From the NCBI GenBank assembly GCA_019187185.1, contig JABAQU010000023.1, positions 115,348 to 179,347 on the forward strand: 64,000 bases of DNA. Direction: 5' to 3'. The notes under the pieces are model-generated. The model searched no databases, was not told the origin of the DNA, and saw nothing but the letters and a program-made list of their open reading frames with translations. Every line of letters starts with the position of its first letter. Position 1 is the stretch's first letter. Positions 10,130 to 19,700 of this stretch are shown piece by piece. The DNA comes from Steroidobacteraceae bacterium (lineage in GTDB: Bacteria > Pseudomonadota > Gammaproteobacteria > Steroidobacterales > Steroidobacteraceae). Position numbers and translations under genes: made by a program.

Positions 10130-12076
10130 ATGTTGACCTTGCGCGACGTTCGCCTGCGCCGCGGTCCGCGCGTGCTGTTCGAACACGCCTCCGTCGGGAT
10201 ATTCCGCGGCGACAAGGTCGGCATCGTCGGCCGCAACGGCTCCGGCAAGTCGAGCCTGCTCGCGCTGGTCCGTGGCGAGCTTGCTCCCGATCTCGGTGAT
10301 TTCAGCGCGCCGTCGAACCTTTGCATCGCGGTCGTAGAGCAGTCCGTGCCGGACTCCGCGCAGCGCGTGATCGATTACGTGCGCGAGGGGGACGCCGAAC
10401 TCGTCCGCATCGAGCATGCCATCGCGGCGGCGCACGCGGCGGGCGATGGTGTGCGCGAGGCGCAGCTCCACGCGGACTACGACTCCGCCGGCGGCTACGG
10501 CGCGCGCAGCCGCGCGGCGGCACTCGCGACCGGGCTCGGCTTCGAGCCAGGGGACCTCGAGCGGCCGCTGCAGGTGTTCTCCGGCGGCCTGCGCATGCGC
10601 GCGGCGCTCGCACGCGCGCTGATGCGCCGCTCGGACCTGCTGCTGCTCGACGAGCCGACGAACCACCTCGATCTCGACGCCGTACTGTGGCTCGAGGGGT
10701 GGCTGCGCGCGTATGGCGGCACGCTGCTCGTCGTGTCGCACGACCGCGAGTTCCTCGACGGCATCGTCGGTCGCATCCTGCACATCGAGAACGCGCAGCT
10801 CACGGCATACCACGGCAACTACTCGGCCTACGAGCACCAGGCCGCCGAGGCACGCGTGCGCGCTGCGGCGCTCGCCGAAAGCCAGCGCCGCGAGATCGCG
10901 CACGTGCAGGGCTTCGTCGACCGCTTCCGCGCGAAGGCGAGCAAGGCGCGACAGGTCCAGAGCCGTCTCAAGTGGCTCGCGCGCCTGCCGGAGATCATCG
11001 AAGCGCACGGTGAAGAGTCCTTCGCGTGGGAGTTCCCGGCGCCGGCGAAACTGCCGCGCCCGCTCGTCGCGCTCGACGGGATCGCCGGCGGCTACGGATC
11101 GCACCGCGTGTTCGCCGGCGTCGGCCTCTCGATCGCGCCGGGCGATCGCATCGGTGTGCTCGGCCGCAATGGCGCCGGCAAGTCGACGCTGATGCGCACG
11201 GTGGCGGGCAGTCTCGCGCCGCTCGCCGGCGAGCGTGTCGCAGCGCCCGATCTCGAGGTCGGATTCTTCGCGCAGCTCGAAGTCGAGCAGCTCGACGCTG
11301 CGGGGAGCGCGATCGAAGAGCTCGGCCGTCGCGGCGGCCCGGCCGTGGCCGGCTGGACGCCGCAGCAGAAGCGCGACCACCTCGGCCGCTTCGGCTTTCG
11401 GGGTGACCGGGTATTCGAGCCCGTGGGCCACTTCTCGGGCGGAGAACGGGCCCGTCTCACGCTCGCGGTGATGGTCGCGCGGCGGCCGAACCTGCTGCTG
11501 CTCGACGAGCCGACCAACCATCTCGATTTCGAGATGCGCAGCGCACTCCTCCTCGCGCTGCAGGATTACGCTGGCGCCGTGCTGATCGTCTCCCATGATC
11601 GTTCACTCCTGCGCGGCGCCTGCGACCGCTTCCTCGTGGTCGGCGGGGGCGTCGTGCGCCCCTTCGACGGCGACCTCGAGGACTACGCCGCGTGGCTCGC
11701 CCGCGGCGCACCGCCGCTCGAGACCGAGTCCAACGCAGCGGCGTCGGGTTCCGGCGCCACGGTGAGCGCCGCGGCCCCCGCGCGCGCCGAGAGCCGCGCC
11801 GAGAGCCGCGCCGACAGCCGCGCGGATCGTCGCGACGCCCGGCGGCGCGACGCGGCTGCGCGCAATCGCCTCTCGCCGCTGCGCGCGGAGCTGCGCGAGG
11901 TCGAAGCGCAGATCGCGACGCTCACCGCACAGCGCGACGCGCTCGCGCACGCGCTCGAGGATCCCGCCCAGTACGCCCGCGCGGCGGAATTCGGCGACGT
12001 GGCGGCGCGCGTCACCGCACTCGAGGATCGCTGGCTCGCGCTTTCCGAAGCCATCGATGCCGCGCAGCGTGCGTAA
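10130..12076 (+). CDS. ABC-F ATPase of the YheS type
   Basis: A 648-aa soluble duplicated ABC ATPase. First cassette: Walker A GRNGSGKSS, signature FSGGLRMR, Walker B LLLLDEPTNHLDL. Second cassette: Walker A GRNGAGKST, signature FSGGERARL, Walker B LLLLDEPTNHLDF. The inter-domain linker (YEHQAAEARVRAAA) and the C-terminal Arg/Ala-rich coiled coil (about 540-648) are those of ribosome-associated ABC-F factors. There are no membrane segments. YheS is the closest architecture, with Uup as the alternative. The 3' end overlaps the PLD gene by 20 bases. Confidence 0.92.
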   Translation: MLTLRDVRLRRGPRVLFEHASVGIFRGDKVGIVGRNGSGKSSLLALVRGELAPDLGDFSAPSNLCIAVVEQSVPDSAQRVIDYVREGDAELVRIEHAIAAAHAAGDGVREAQLHADYDSAGGYGARSRAAALATGLGFEPGDLERPLQVFSGGLRMRAALARALMRRSDLLLLDEPTNHLDLDAVLWLEGWLRAYGGTLLVVSHDREFLDGIVGRILHIENAQLTAYHGNYSAYEHQAAEARVRAAALAESQRREIAHVQGFVDRFRAKASKARQVQSRLKWLARLPEIIEAHGEESFAWEFPAPAKLPRPLVALDGIAGGYGSHRVFAGVGLSIAPGDRIGVLGRNGAGKSTLMRTVAGSLAPLAGERVAAPDLEVGFFAQLEVEQLDAAGSAIEELGRRGGPAVAGWTPQQKRDHLGRFGFRGDRVFEPVGHFSGGERARLTLAVMVARRPNLLLLDEPTNHLDFEMRSALLLALQDYAGAVLIVSHDRSLLRGACDRFLVVGGGVVRPFDGDLEDYAAWLARGAPPLETESNAAASGSGATVSAAAPARAESRAESRADSRADRRDARRRDAAARNRLSPLRAELREVEAQIATLTAQRDALAHALEDPAQYARAAEFGDVAARVTALEDRWLALSEAIDAAQRA

Positions 12077-13550
12077 GCCCGGCGCGCGCAAGTTGCTCAC
12101 GCGCGCCGTGCTCGGCGCGCTGCTCGCAGTGTGGGTCGGCGTCGGCGCATGGAACGTCTGGAAGCCGATGCCCGAGGGCGTCGTCGTGAACGGCGCCTGG
12201 ACGCCGCTGCACGAGGGCGACGTGCAGTTCCTGCGCGATGTCACCGCGGCCGACGGCTACGGGCACCCGATCATCGACCAGCAGATCTTCGACGCCGCGT
12301 TCCGCCTCATCGCGGACGCCGAGCGCCTGATCGTGCTCGACGTGTTCCTTTTCAATGCGCATCGCGGCGCGATCGTCGATGCGCCGGTGCATCGGCCGCT
12401 CTCGGCGGAACTCGTGCGCCTACTGATCGACAAGCGCCGCGCGCACCCCGGCATCCGGATCCTCGTGGTGACCGACCCGATCAACGACGTGTACGGCGGC
12501 GAGCCCTCGCCGGAACTCGCGACCCTGCGGGCCGCGGGAGTCGATGTAGTCATCACCGATCTCGACCGGCTGCGCGATTCGAACCCGGCGTGGTCGGCGT
12601 TCTGGCGCATCGCGCTGCGCTGGTGGGCCCGCGGCGGACCGGGCGACTGGCCGAACCCGCTCGATGCGGGCGGCGAGCGCGTGTCGCTCGGTGTCTGGGC
12701 GCGGCTCGCGAACTTCAAGGCGAACCACCGCAAGGTGATCATCGCCGACGGGCCCGACGGCGCGCTGCACGGGCTCGTGATGTCCGCGAATCCGCACGAC
12801 GCGAGCAGCGGACATTCGAACGTGGCGCTGCGCATCCGCGGGCCCGCGCTTGCGCCGCTGCTCGCGAGCGAAGTGGCGATCGCGCATTTCTCCGGCTGGC
12901 GGGGAGCGCCGCTCCCGCCGGTGGCCGGTACGCCGGCCGCGGCGCCCGCCGTCGGGCGCGTGCGCATCGTCACGGAAGAGGCCATCGCCGACGCGCTCGT
13001 CGCGCAGCTGCAGGCCTGCGCCGCGGGCGACGCGATCGACATCGCAATGTTCTACCTGTCCGATCGCGACGTGCTCGGCGCGCTGCACGACGCGGCTGCA
13101 CGCGGGGCCTTCGTGCGCGTGCTGCTCGACCCGAACAAGGACGCCTTCGGGCGCGAGAAGAACGGCATCCCGAACCGGCCCGTGGCCACCGAACTCGTCG
13201 CGGCAAGCGACGGCGCGATCCGCGTGCGCTGGGTGCGCACGCACGGCGAGCAGTTCCACGCCAAGCTCGCGGCAATCCGCGGGCGCGAAGGCTACTGGCT
13301 CACGCTCGGCTCGGCGAATTTCACGCGCCGCAACCTCGATGACTACAACCTCGAGGCAAACGTGATCGTCGAGACGCCGCGCGAATCGCCGCTCGAAACC
13401 ACGGTGCTCGCGTGGTTCGACGGCCTGTGGTCGAACCGCGCGCCGGCGGGAGTCGAGTACACGGCGGATTTCGGCGCATACGCCGATCCTGGGCAGCTCA
13501 ACTACTGGGGCTATCGCTTCATGGAAGCGACCGGGATATCGACGTTCTGA
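12057..13550 (+). CDS. Phospholipase-D-superfamily protein
   Basis: A 497-aa protein with an N-terminal membrane anchor or uncleaved signal (LTRAVLGALLAVWVGVGA) followed by two PLD-like domains. The half-sites are NHRKVIIADG near residue 222 and FHAKLAAIRG near 400, the latter followed by GSANFTRRNLDDYNLE. That is the HxK...GSxN pattern expected of a paired active site. The family includes cardiolipin synthases and periplasmic nucleases, and the reaction cannot be fixed. It overlaps the ABC-F gene, so it is probably cotranscribed, and it is convergent with the SIR2 gene. Confidence 0.85.
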   Translation: MPRSVRKPGARKLLTRAVLGALLAVWVGVGAWNVWKPMPEGVVVNGAWTPLHEGDVQFLRDVTAADGYGHPIIDQQIFDAAFRLIADAERLIVLDVFLFNAHRGAIVDAPVHRPLSAELVRLLIDKRRAHPGIRILVVTDPINDVYGGEPSPELATLRAAGVDVVITDLDRLRDSNPAWSAFWRIALRWWARGGPGDWPNPLDAGGERVSLGVWARLANFKANHRKVIIADGPDGALHGLVMSANPHDASSGHSNVALRIRGPALAPLLASEVAIAHFSGWRGAPLPPVAGTPAAAPAVGRVRIVTEEAIADALVAQLQACAAGDAIDIAMFYLSDRDVLGALHDAAARGAFVRVLLDPNKDAFGREKNGIPNRPVATELVAASDGAIRVRWVRTHGEQFHAKLAAIRGREGYWLTLGSANFTRRNLDDYNLEANVIVETPRESPLETTVLAWFDGLWSNRAPAGVEYTADFGAYADPGQLNYWGYRFMEATGISTF

Positions 13551-13561
13551 CCGCCGCCGAC

Positions 13562-15031
13562 TCAGTCGTCGCTCTCGTTCTCCCGCTGCCAGTCCTCGAA
13601 CGCCTTGAACTTGAGCCAGGCGATGGCGGCGATGCGCCCGACCTGCATCAGCTCCGGAACCATGGCGCGATGATCGGGCGAGTCCGTGTCGAGCCGCCGC
13701 GCGATCCAGGGCGCCCGTGGACACTCGAGCGGCTGCAGCGGCGACAGCGCGGTCCGGTAGAGGGCGTGCCAGATCGCGCCGCCGTCGTCCGAGTTTCTCG
13801 CGACGCCAATGGTCAGCACGGCGTCGTCGTCCCGCGAGATGATCGCGATGAGCGCCGCATTGCCTGCGCCGAACTCGATGAGCCGCATCTGGTAGCCGCA
13901 CGGACTGTGGACCGAAGTGGCCGGAACCGGAAACCAGCCCGATGGATGGTCGGCAAAGGCGAACAGGCACGCGGCCCCGTCGTCGGCGCCGACCTCCTGC
14001 GGCCATGCCAGCTCGATGCCGCCAGTTTCGAGATCGATGCACGCAATCTCGCCGAGACGCAGGCGGATGGTCGCGCGCGGCGCCGCGTGCTGCCCGCGGG
14101 GCGGTGCAGGTACGTCGCCTGTCCGTTCCGCCGCCCGTGTCGGCGCCATCGCGCCTGACCGCGCAAGCCCCGCTGCGTGCACACGACGCGACCGCCGCGC
14201 CTCATCGATGGCACCCAGGGCTTCGAGTGCACCCATCGGCAGGGCGATGATGCCGTCATCCGATTCCGCTGCGTCGGGATTGCAACGGACGAGCGTCGCG
14301 AGATTGCGCTGCGCGATGCGCTCGCCCAGCCTGCGGATGGTCGGCACCGCGCTGCCTGCGCCGATCTCGAGGATCACGAGCCGCCGGCCGCGCACGCGCG
14401 CAAGCCACTGGTCGAAGCGCCGGGCCTGCTCGCGCGCCCGTGGCTCGACCCAGTCCATGTCGTTGAACATCAGCACATTGGGTCGCGCGAGCGCGCCGCA
14501 GTTGGGGCAACGCGGCAGCTCGCCCGCGGCAGTCAGCGTATCGAGATCGATCTGCAGGTCGGAAAGTTCGGCAGGCCAAACCGCATCACTGCACGGTGTC
14601 ACGCATTGCAGGTGATGGATGCTGCCGTGCAGTTCGTAGAGGCCGCGCGCCTCGAAACCCGCCTCGAGGAACTGGCCGTCGACATTCGAGGTCACGACGA
14701 AGCCGCCGGCCGGCATCGCCTGCAGCCACTCGCGCAGCATCCGGTAGCCCGGGTGCGGCGTGGCCTCCCGGTAGAGCCGTGCGCGATGCCCGTACCACGC
14801 CCACGCCATCGCCGGCCGCTCGGTGAACCAGTAGGGCTGTGCCATGCGCTCGAAGGAAATGCCGAGCTTGCCGAGCGGCGGATAGGCGCGCCAGAACCCG
14901 TGATTGCCGCGAAAATCCGGGAGGCCCGAGTCGACGCTCATGCCGGCGCCGGCGGTGATCAGCAGGGCTTCGGCTTTCCCGAGGAGGTTCGAGACCTCGC
15001 GGATCCGGCGCTGGATGTGGTCGGCGGGCAT
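13562..15031 (-). CDS. SIR2-family protein with a C-terminal extension
   Basis: This 489-aa protein carries a SIR2 domain in its first ~290 residues: the NAD-binding motif AGAGMSVDSGLPDFRGN, TSNVDGQ, catalytic His in LHGSIH, and cysteine pairs CVTPC and CPNC for a structural zinc. That combination favours NAD-dependent deacylase activity over the zinc-less NADase SIR2 domains of some defence systems. The remaining ~200 residues form a separate domain I do not recognise. The gene is the last one before the accessory island and seems chromosomal, but a link to the island cannot be excluded. Confidence 0.85.
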   Translation of the reverse strand: MPADHIQRRIREVSNLLGKAEALLITAGAGMSVDSGLPDFRGNHGFWRAYPPLGKLGISFERMAQPYWFTERPAMAWAWYGHRARLYREATPHPGYRMLREWLQAMPAGGFVVTSNVDGQFLEAGFEARGLYELHGSIHHLQCVTPCSDAVWPAELSDLQIDLDTLTAAGELPRCPNCGALARPNVLMFNDMDWVEPRAREQARRFDQWLARVRGRRLVILEIGAGSAVPTIRRLGERIAQRNLATLVRCNPDAAESDDGIIALPMGALEALGAIDEARRSRRVHAAGLARSGAMAPTRAAERTGDVPAPPRGQHAAPRATIRLRLGEIACIDLETGGIELAWPQEVGADDGAACLFAFADHPSGWFPVPATSVHSPCGYQMRLIEFGAGNAALIAIISRDDDAVLTIGVARNSDDGGAIWHALYRTALSPLQPLECPRAPWIARRLDTDSPDHRAMVPELMQVGRIAAIAWLKFKAFEDWQRENESDD

Positions 15032-15399
15032 GGGATATTCATGGCAGGTCGCGGACTCCTGGGCAAGCCCTCACTCAATGAGATGCGGATGACGCGCTTT
15101 CGTCGACCAGCGCGTCGATATCTACGAAGCCTTCCGGCAACGGCACCCTGATCATCACCTAAGCCAGCAGCCCGGCCAGCGCACCGCATGTCTCCGGCAC
15201 CGGTACCAAGTTGCTCCGGAGCGTTTCAGGCCAGGTCGAGACTGTCGTGGACGGCGACGAGACGTCGGAGATGTGGGTGATCTTGGTCATAGGCCGCAAT
15301 AGCGGGCACCTGCACACGTCACGACAGCTTGCTCCTGCATCGTGTGGAAGGTCATCCACACGGGGAGCTCGCGGCTCACAGTTCCGCGCATCACTATGG
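15032..15399. other. Left edge of the island, no convincing gene
   Basis: No homologous coding sequence was recognised here. The minus strand has a 43-codon frame (15159-15290) and a 26-codon frame just after it, neither with a clear ribosome binding site. At 15078-15094 a 17-mer matches, at 16 of 17 positions, a 17-mer at 30645-30661 near the other end of the accessory region. This stretch is therefore a candidate boundary. Confidence 0.4.
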
Positions 15400-16122
15400 C
15401 TACTCCCTTCGACGACGAATCCAAAGGCGCCCGGCAAGCGTTGGTTCGCCCTTGTTTCGCCGGCGTTGCTCGCGAGGCTGCGGAAGCTTCCCGGTCGCAT
15501 CGAGCACTTCTATCAGTTTGCACTCTTCGAGCGACAGCAGGAGCCGCCGATAGTCCGCCTCTGAAAAGAAATCTTCTGGCCGCCGTACCCATTCGTCGCA
15601 GAACAGGCGCACCGGGCAGGGCCCGCTCGTGAGAGCATCGAGCACACGCGCAGCCGCAACGTCCTCGGCTACCGGTCGAAATAGATCGGCCTGTCGGCCT
15701 ATGTCCGAATCCCGAAGGAACTCGAACTTCCCGGGCTCGCCCGACACGCTGAGCGATGACATCACCGCCTTCATCAGCTTGAATGCCAGGCCGTGGCAGC
15801 TGCAGTGGATCAGGTAGTGGCTGGTTCGACTGGCATCGCGGGCGTCGAAGCGAAACGGAAGCAAATGGGTCGCCCCGGAGTGCGTCTGAAGCGCTTCCAG
15901 GAACAATCGCAGCAAGCCTTGCTCCCTGTCCTTGGGATCCGTTGCTGCCTCTGAGAGGTGGATCGCCTTCGTCAACACGATGGTGTCACCGAACAGATCC
16001 TTGAGCCCTGAGTCGTAGGCCTCACGCGATGACACGGCGCCCAGCCATCTGTTCACGCCATCGTAATTCCAGAAGATCAGGGACTCGCCAAAAGGTGCTG
16101 CGAGAATCTTGCCGATATCCCG
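15400..16122 (-). pseudogene. 3' fragment of a TcmP-like (three-Cys-motif partner) gene
   Basis: About 240 codons remain open, ending at TAG 15400-15402, with no start before the 114-bp element at 16123. Features resembling TcmP proteins are SLIFWNYDGVNRWLG, LFGD, SHYLIHCSCHGLAFKLMK (similar to the late hydrophobic 'GL.LMK' block) and GEPTLAGRLW near the end. TcmP proteins accompany three-Cys-motif (phage-defence-associated) proteins. The N-terminal half is absent, so it is almost certainly non-functional. Family assignment is from pattern memory and should be treated as probable. Confidence 0.55.
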
Positions 16123-16236
16123 TGCGTATTCCGGCGATCGTGACCGGTCGTTCCGATTTGGTGTGACCGGTTTTGGGCGTGTTGTCGAGCAGTGGTGGGA
16201 TAGTAGCCTAATCGGTCACGATCGCCGGAATACGCA
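16123..16236. repeat. 114-bp element with 24-bp perfect inverted repeats
   Basis: The ends 16123-16146 and 16213-16236 are exact reverse complements over 24 bases (left arm TGCGTATTCCGGCGATCGTG plus ACCG). Inside, GTGACCGG recurs next to the left arm. Multiple sub-terminal repeats like this resemble IS21-type ends, so the element may be two IS ends joined after loss of the transposase genes, or a MITE. It sits exactly where the nuclease reading frame loses homology on one side and the TcmP-like frame begins on the other. Confidence 0.75.
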
Positions 16237-16740
16237 GTCAACGACCTCGCTGGCGCGGATCACGTCGGGGCGCCCGAGGAGCCTCCCGCCGAATGCAGAG
16301 AACTCTTGTTCGCGGATGGTGGTGGCGAGACCCGTGCGTGGTTCCGCCTTGGCCGGCGCAACCGCCAATGCTGGTGCATCCGAGAGCTCTGCTGCTCGGA
16401 GCAGCACGCTGGCACGTGCGACGTGGTAGCCGAGCCAAGTCGTCGGCGAACCGAAGCGTCGATCGAGCACGTGCACATCCGCGCGTTGCTGGTGGGCCGC
16501 GATCGCGAGGTCCCACAGCCGTTCGACAGCCCCATCCAAGGACTCCTGGTTGAGGTCGATCTCGACGATCTTCTCAAGCACTTTATGGTAGGCGGTGCCG
16601 AGCCACGCCTTCGGATTTCCGAGAACAAACTTGGAGCTGCCGCTCGTTTTGGATAGCCCGGCCCGCAGGAGGCAGGTGCGCATCGTCTCCGCCAGCGTCG
16701 GGCTGGTCGCGCGAATCTCCGGCAGCTCCAGAGTCGGCAC
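16216..16740 (-). pseudogene. Truncated PD-(D/E)XK (RecB/Cas4-like) nuclease
   Basis: A 174-aa frame follows druE directly, starting at GTG 16738-16740 behind a GGAGG. It shows the opening block of RecB-family nucleases (SPTLAETMRTCLLRAGL, then LGTAYHKVLEKI with the motif-I His) and GRLLGRPDVI with the metal-binding Asp. The frame then reads EVVD and immediately enters the inverted-repeat element, reaching TGA after CVFRRS. The expected Lys of the E/D-x-K core is missing, so the gene is inactivated. Its position suggests it was once the last gene of the Dru operon. Confidence 0.7.
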
Positions 16741-16742
16741 GG

Positions 16743-19700
16743 CTAGAACGGCCTCCGGAGCACCTCGAAGATAGACTTCATCGTGACCTGGCAACCAGCC
16801 GCCACCGCCTGCGCGTAAGCGGCTGCGAGCTGTGGGCCGGCGAAGTTGGGATCCGTGTTCCACAGCGGATGAGTGACGAGCTCGACCTGGTTTCCACGCC
16901 GTCCCGCCTGGAGGCCACCGAACATGACCGGCTGCCAGCCAGGCATTGCGGCGAAGTAAGGGCCTGCGGCCGCCGCGTCGAGGCCCTGCCAGTAGGGGAC
17001 GGAGAAATCGATCGGCGCCGCTGGATCGAGCGCCAAGCGCGCCAGATCCAGACCCAGCCGCCAATCGAGAATGTTGTGGTACGCGAGGTTGCTGAAGTCG
17101 CGGAGGCAGTCCGGGCAGGATGTCCTGCACAGCGATCCGTGCAACGGGTTCCCCTGCGGATCCTGTTGAGCGACGAGTGGTCCATAGAATGTGTTGCTGG
17201 TCTGCCCGACAATGAAGCGCAGCAGGCTCTCGGCCTCGGCAGGCGTGCCGAAGTACGAGCTGTACCCGGCGCCGTTCTCCAGGCTGTCCGAGATGAAGAT
17301 CTGGCCGATGACCTGCCCGTTCGGATCCTGCATCACCCGCAGGCCGACCTTCAGCTCGCGTTCATGAATGTCGAGTCGAACAGCAGCGGCTCGACGAAGC
17401 AGGAACCCGAGCGAATAGAGTCCAGCCCGACCCTCAACCCGAAGCGGAACGGCGCTGACGCCTACTGGCCAGGCCTGGATTCCAAGGACAAGAACGTCGG
17501 TCGGCTTCACGGAAGCGAGCGCACGCCGGTCTGGGGCACCTCCCGGAGCAAGAGGTGGATTGTTCACGTCAACCTTCGCGAGCGCGTCGCGCGTCACCCA
17601 AGTCTCACCCTGCGCGAGCTTCTCGAAGTCGAACAGCTGTCCCTCATTGTCGTTGATCACGTAGACGGTGTCTTGGCCACTCCAGATCTCGAAGTTCGCG
17701 ACGGGGGTCATCCCGATCGGCATCACGCCCACCTTTGGGCGCGACGCGCGGGCGGTCCACTCGAACACGCCGTCGAAGTCGCGACTTGCACCGAACCAGG
17801 TGCGGAAGCCCCGCGGCTGCGAAAGCACCACCTGTTCGTAGTCCGGCGGTGCTGCTCCGCAGACCGGACACGCCTGAGCGGGGCTCTGAGATCCGTCTAC
17901 CGCCTGGCACCGCCGGCAGAGTCCGATAGGCAGCGGTGGGCCGAGCGGGTTTGGTTGCTCCACAACCGCGTTTCCCTGCGGCTGATAGTCGACGACGCCG
18001 ACCGCCGTGTGGATGACGCCGTCCTTCACCGTCTCCGATGCCGGAGCAAACTGGCTGATCGCGATGTCGAGTTCGCGATCGACGACACCATCGGGCGGCC
18101 ACTCGTAGGCTCCTCCCGGCCTTTCGTGGAAGAGGTAACGAACTCGCGTCGGGAATCCGAACATCGGCAGCACTCCAACGTTCGCGAGGCGCTCGCTCAA
18201 CGACCTCTGTGGCAAGCGGGGATCGACGGAGGCCACGGTCACTCGCGGAAGAAGTTGCGTTTGGACGTAGGTGATCAGCGCCGCCCGCTGCGCCTGCATC
18301 TGCGGCGTCGTGAACGAAAGCAGCACGTCGCACGTGTGCGCGATGGCAGCTTGATTGTTTTGGATCCAGTCATCGACCAGCTGCGCGACCGTCAGGCCCG
18401 GCGGCGTGCCGGGTGGCGGCTGAGCAGGCGCAGTGCCCCAGTCAGCTGCCTCTCCGAATTCGCCGTGCACGCTGTCGCCGCCCAGCGCTGCGAACAGACC
18501 GAGCGCCGCGAAGGCTTGCCGCAGGACCTCCTTCGCGAGCACGCGCTGGAGAATCGCCTCCCGGCGCATGTCCACGTATGGCTGCGGTGGAGGATCCGAC
18601 GTGATCCGATCTGGCCGCTGGAAGTAGTAGTCATCGTGGCTTCGTCCGCGGCACAGCGTGAGCGCGACCGACAGACCGGCCCCTCGCCGTCCCGCGCGAC
18701 CAACGCGCTGCTGGTAGTTGAAGCGCATCGGCGGCATGTTCGCCATCATCACGGCGAGCAAGGAGCCGATATCCACACCGGCCTCCATCGTCGTTGTAAC
18801 GCTGAGGAGATCGATCGGATCGGTGACCTGAATCTCGTCGGGGGGAGGGAGGCAGATGTCCTGAAAGAGTCGCTGGCGCTTGCGGCCGTCGTTCTTGTTC
18901 GTCTGCCCGGTAAGCTCCTCACAGTTGAGCCGAAACAAAGGCCCGGCTTGTGTCGCCAAGTAGCTGTAGTAGTCGCGCGTAGCTTGGGCAGCCGCCAGGG
19001 GCTGCGGCGGGCCAAGGGGAATGTGGCAATCCGTGCAGACGCCTCCGGCCGCGTGCAGGTGGACCCGGCGGCATTGACCGCATTCGAAGTAGACCGTTCC
19101 TGGCCGCGCGAGGCACAAATTCTGAGCGACGAGCACATGCTGCGTAAGCACACTCGCACTGTTGAGATGGTTCAGCACGTCGGCAGCGAAGGTTGACGGA
19201 GTGAAGCCGTGCAGCTGCGCGACCGCGGCCAAGTACTGAGCGACATAGGCGGGAGGATTCGGTTGGCTGGCGGCGCCGTGTGTCGAGAGTCGGCGCCGTG
19301 CACCGAGCAACCGAATGGTTCCATCGGCGGCCTCTTGAACAAGCACGCTTGGCGCTGGCATGGCGATGCGGTCAGTAGTTGCGAATGCGAGCCGCAGGGA
19401 CTCGAGGCTGCGGCGGCCTGAAGCGAAGATGACGTCCATTACTTCCAGCAGCGATCGGTCCTGAATCCTGCGGAGGTGATCACGCTGCTGCTGGCTGAGC
19501 TGCGCAGCCGGTCTCGCCTGCGGAACGGTTCCGGCTACGCCCCAGGTGTAGAGATCTCGCCAGCTGCCTTCCCTTGTCCGCGGAGCGGTCCAGAGCACAT
19601 CCTGGGTGAAGCCGCCGGGGTTCACTCCGTTGGCGAGCATCTGCGCTGATGCGTCGGCCGAGAGCTGCCCGATGTGGAACGGCCCCTGTGCAGCCCGAGC

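Noticed and set aside
12420..14042. 540-codon minus-strand frame spanning the PLD gene and the end of the SIR2 gene
   Set aside because: Out-of-frame reading of the SIR2 gene plus antisense of the PLD gene.
15159..15290. 43-codon minus-strand ORF at the island's left edge
   Set aside because: No ribosome binding site, no recognisable motif and low-complexity Ser/Thr/Pro composition. Not supported as a gene.
15032..15399. tRNA gene as island integration site
   Set aside because: No cloverleaf or conserved tRNA segments were seen here or near 29.1-30.7 kb.
16869..19196. A 775-codon plus-strand frame opposite the helicase gene
   Set aside because: Antisense shadow of druE without recognisable motifs.
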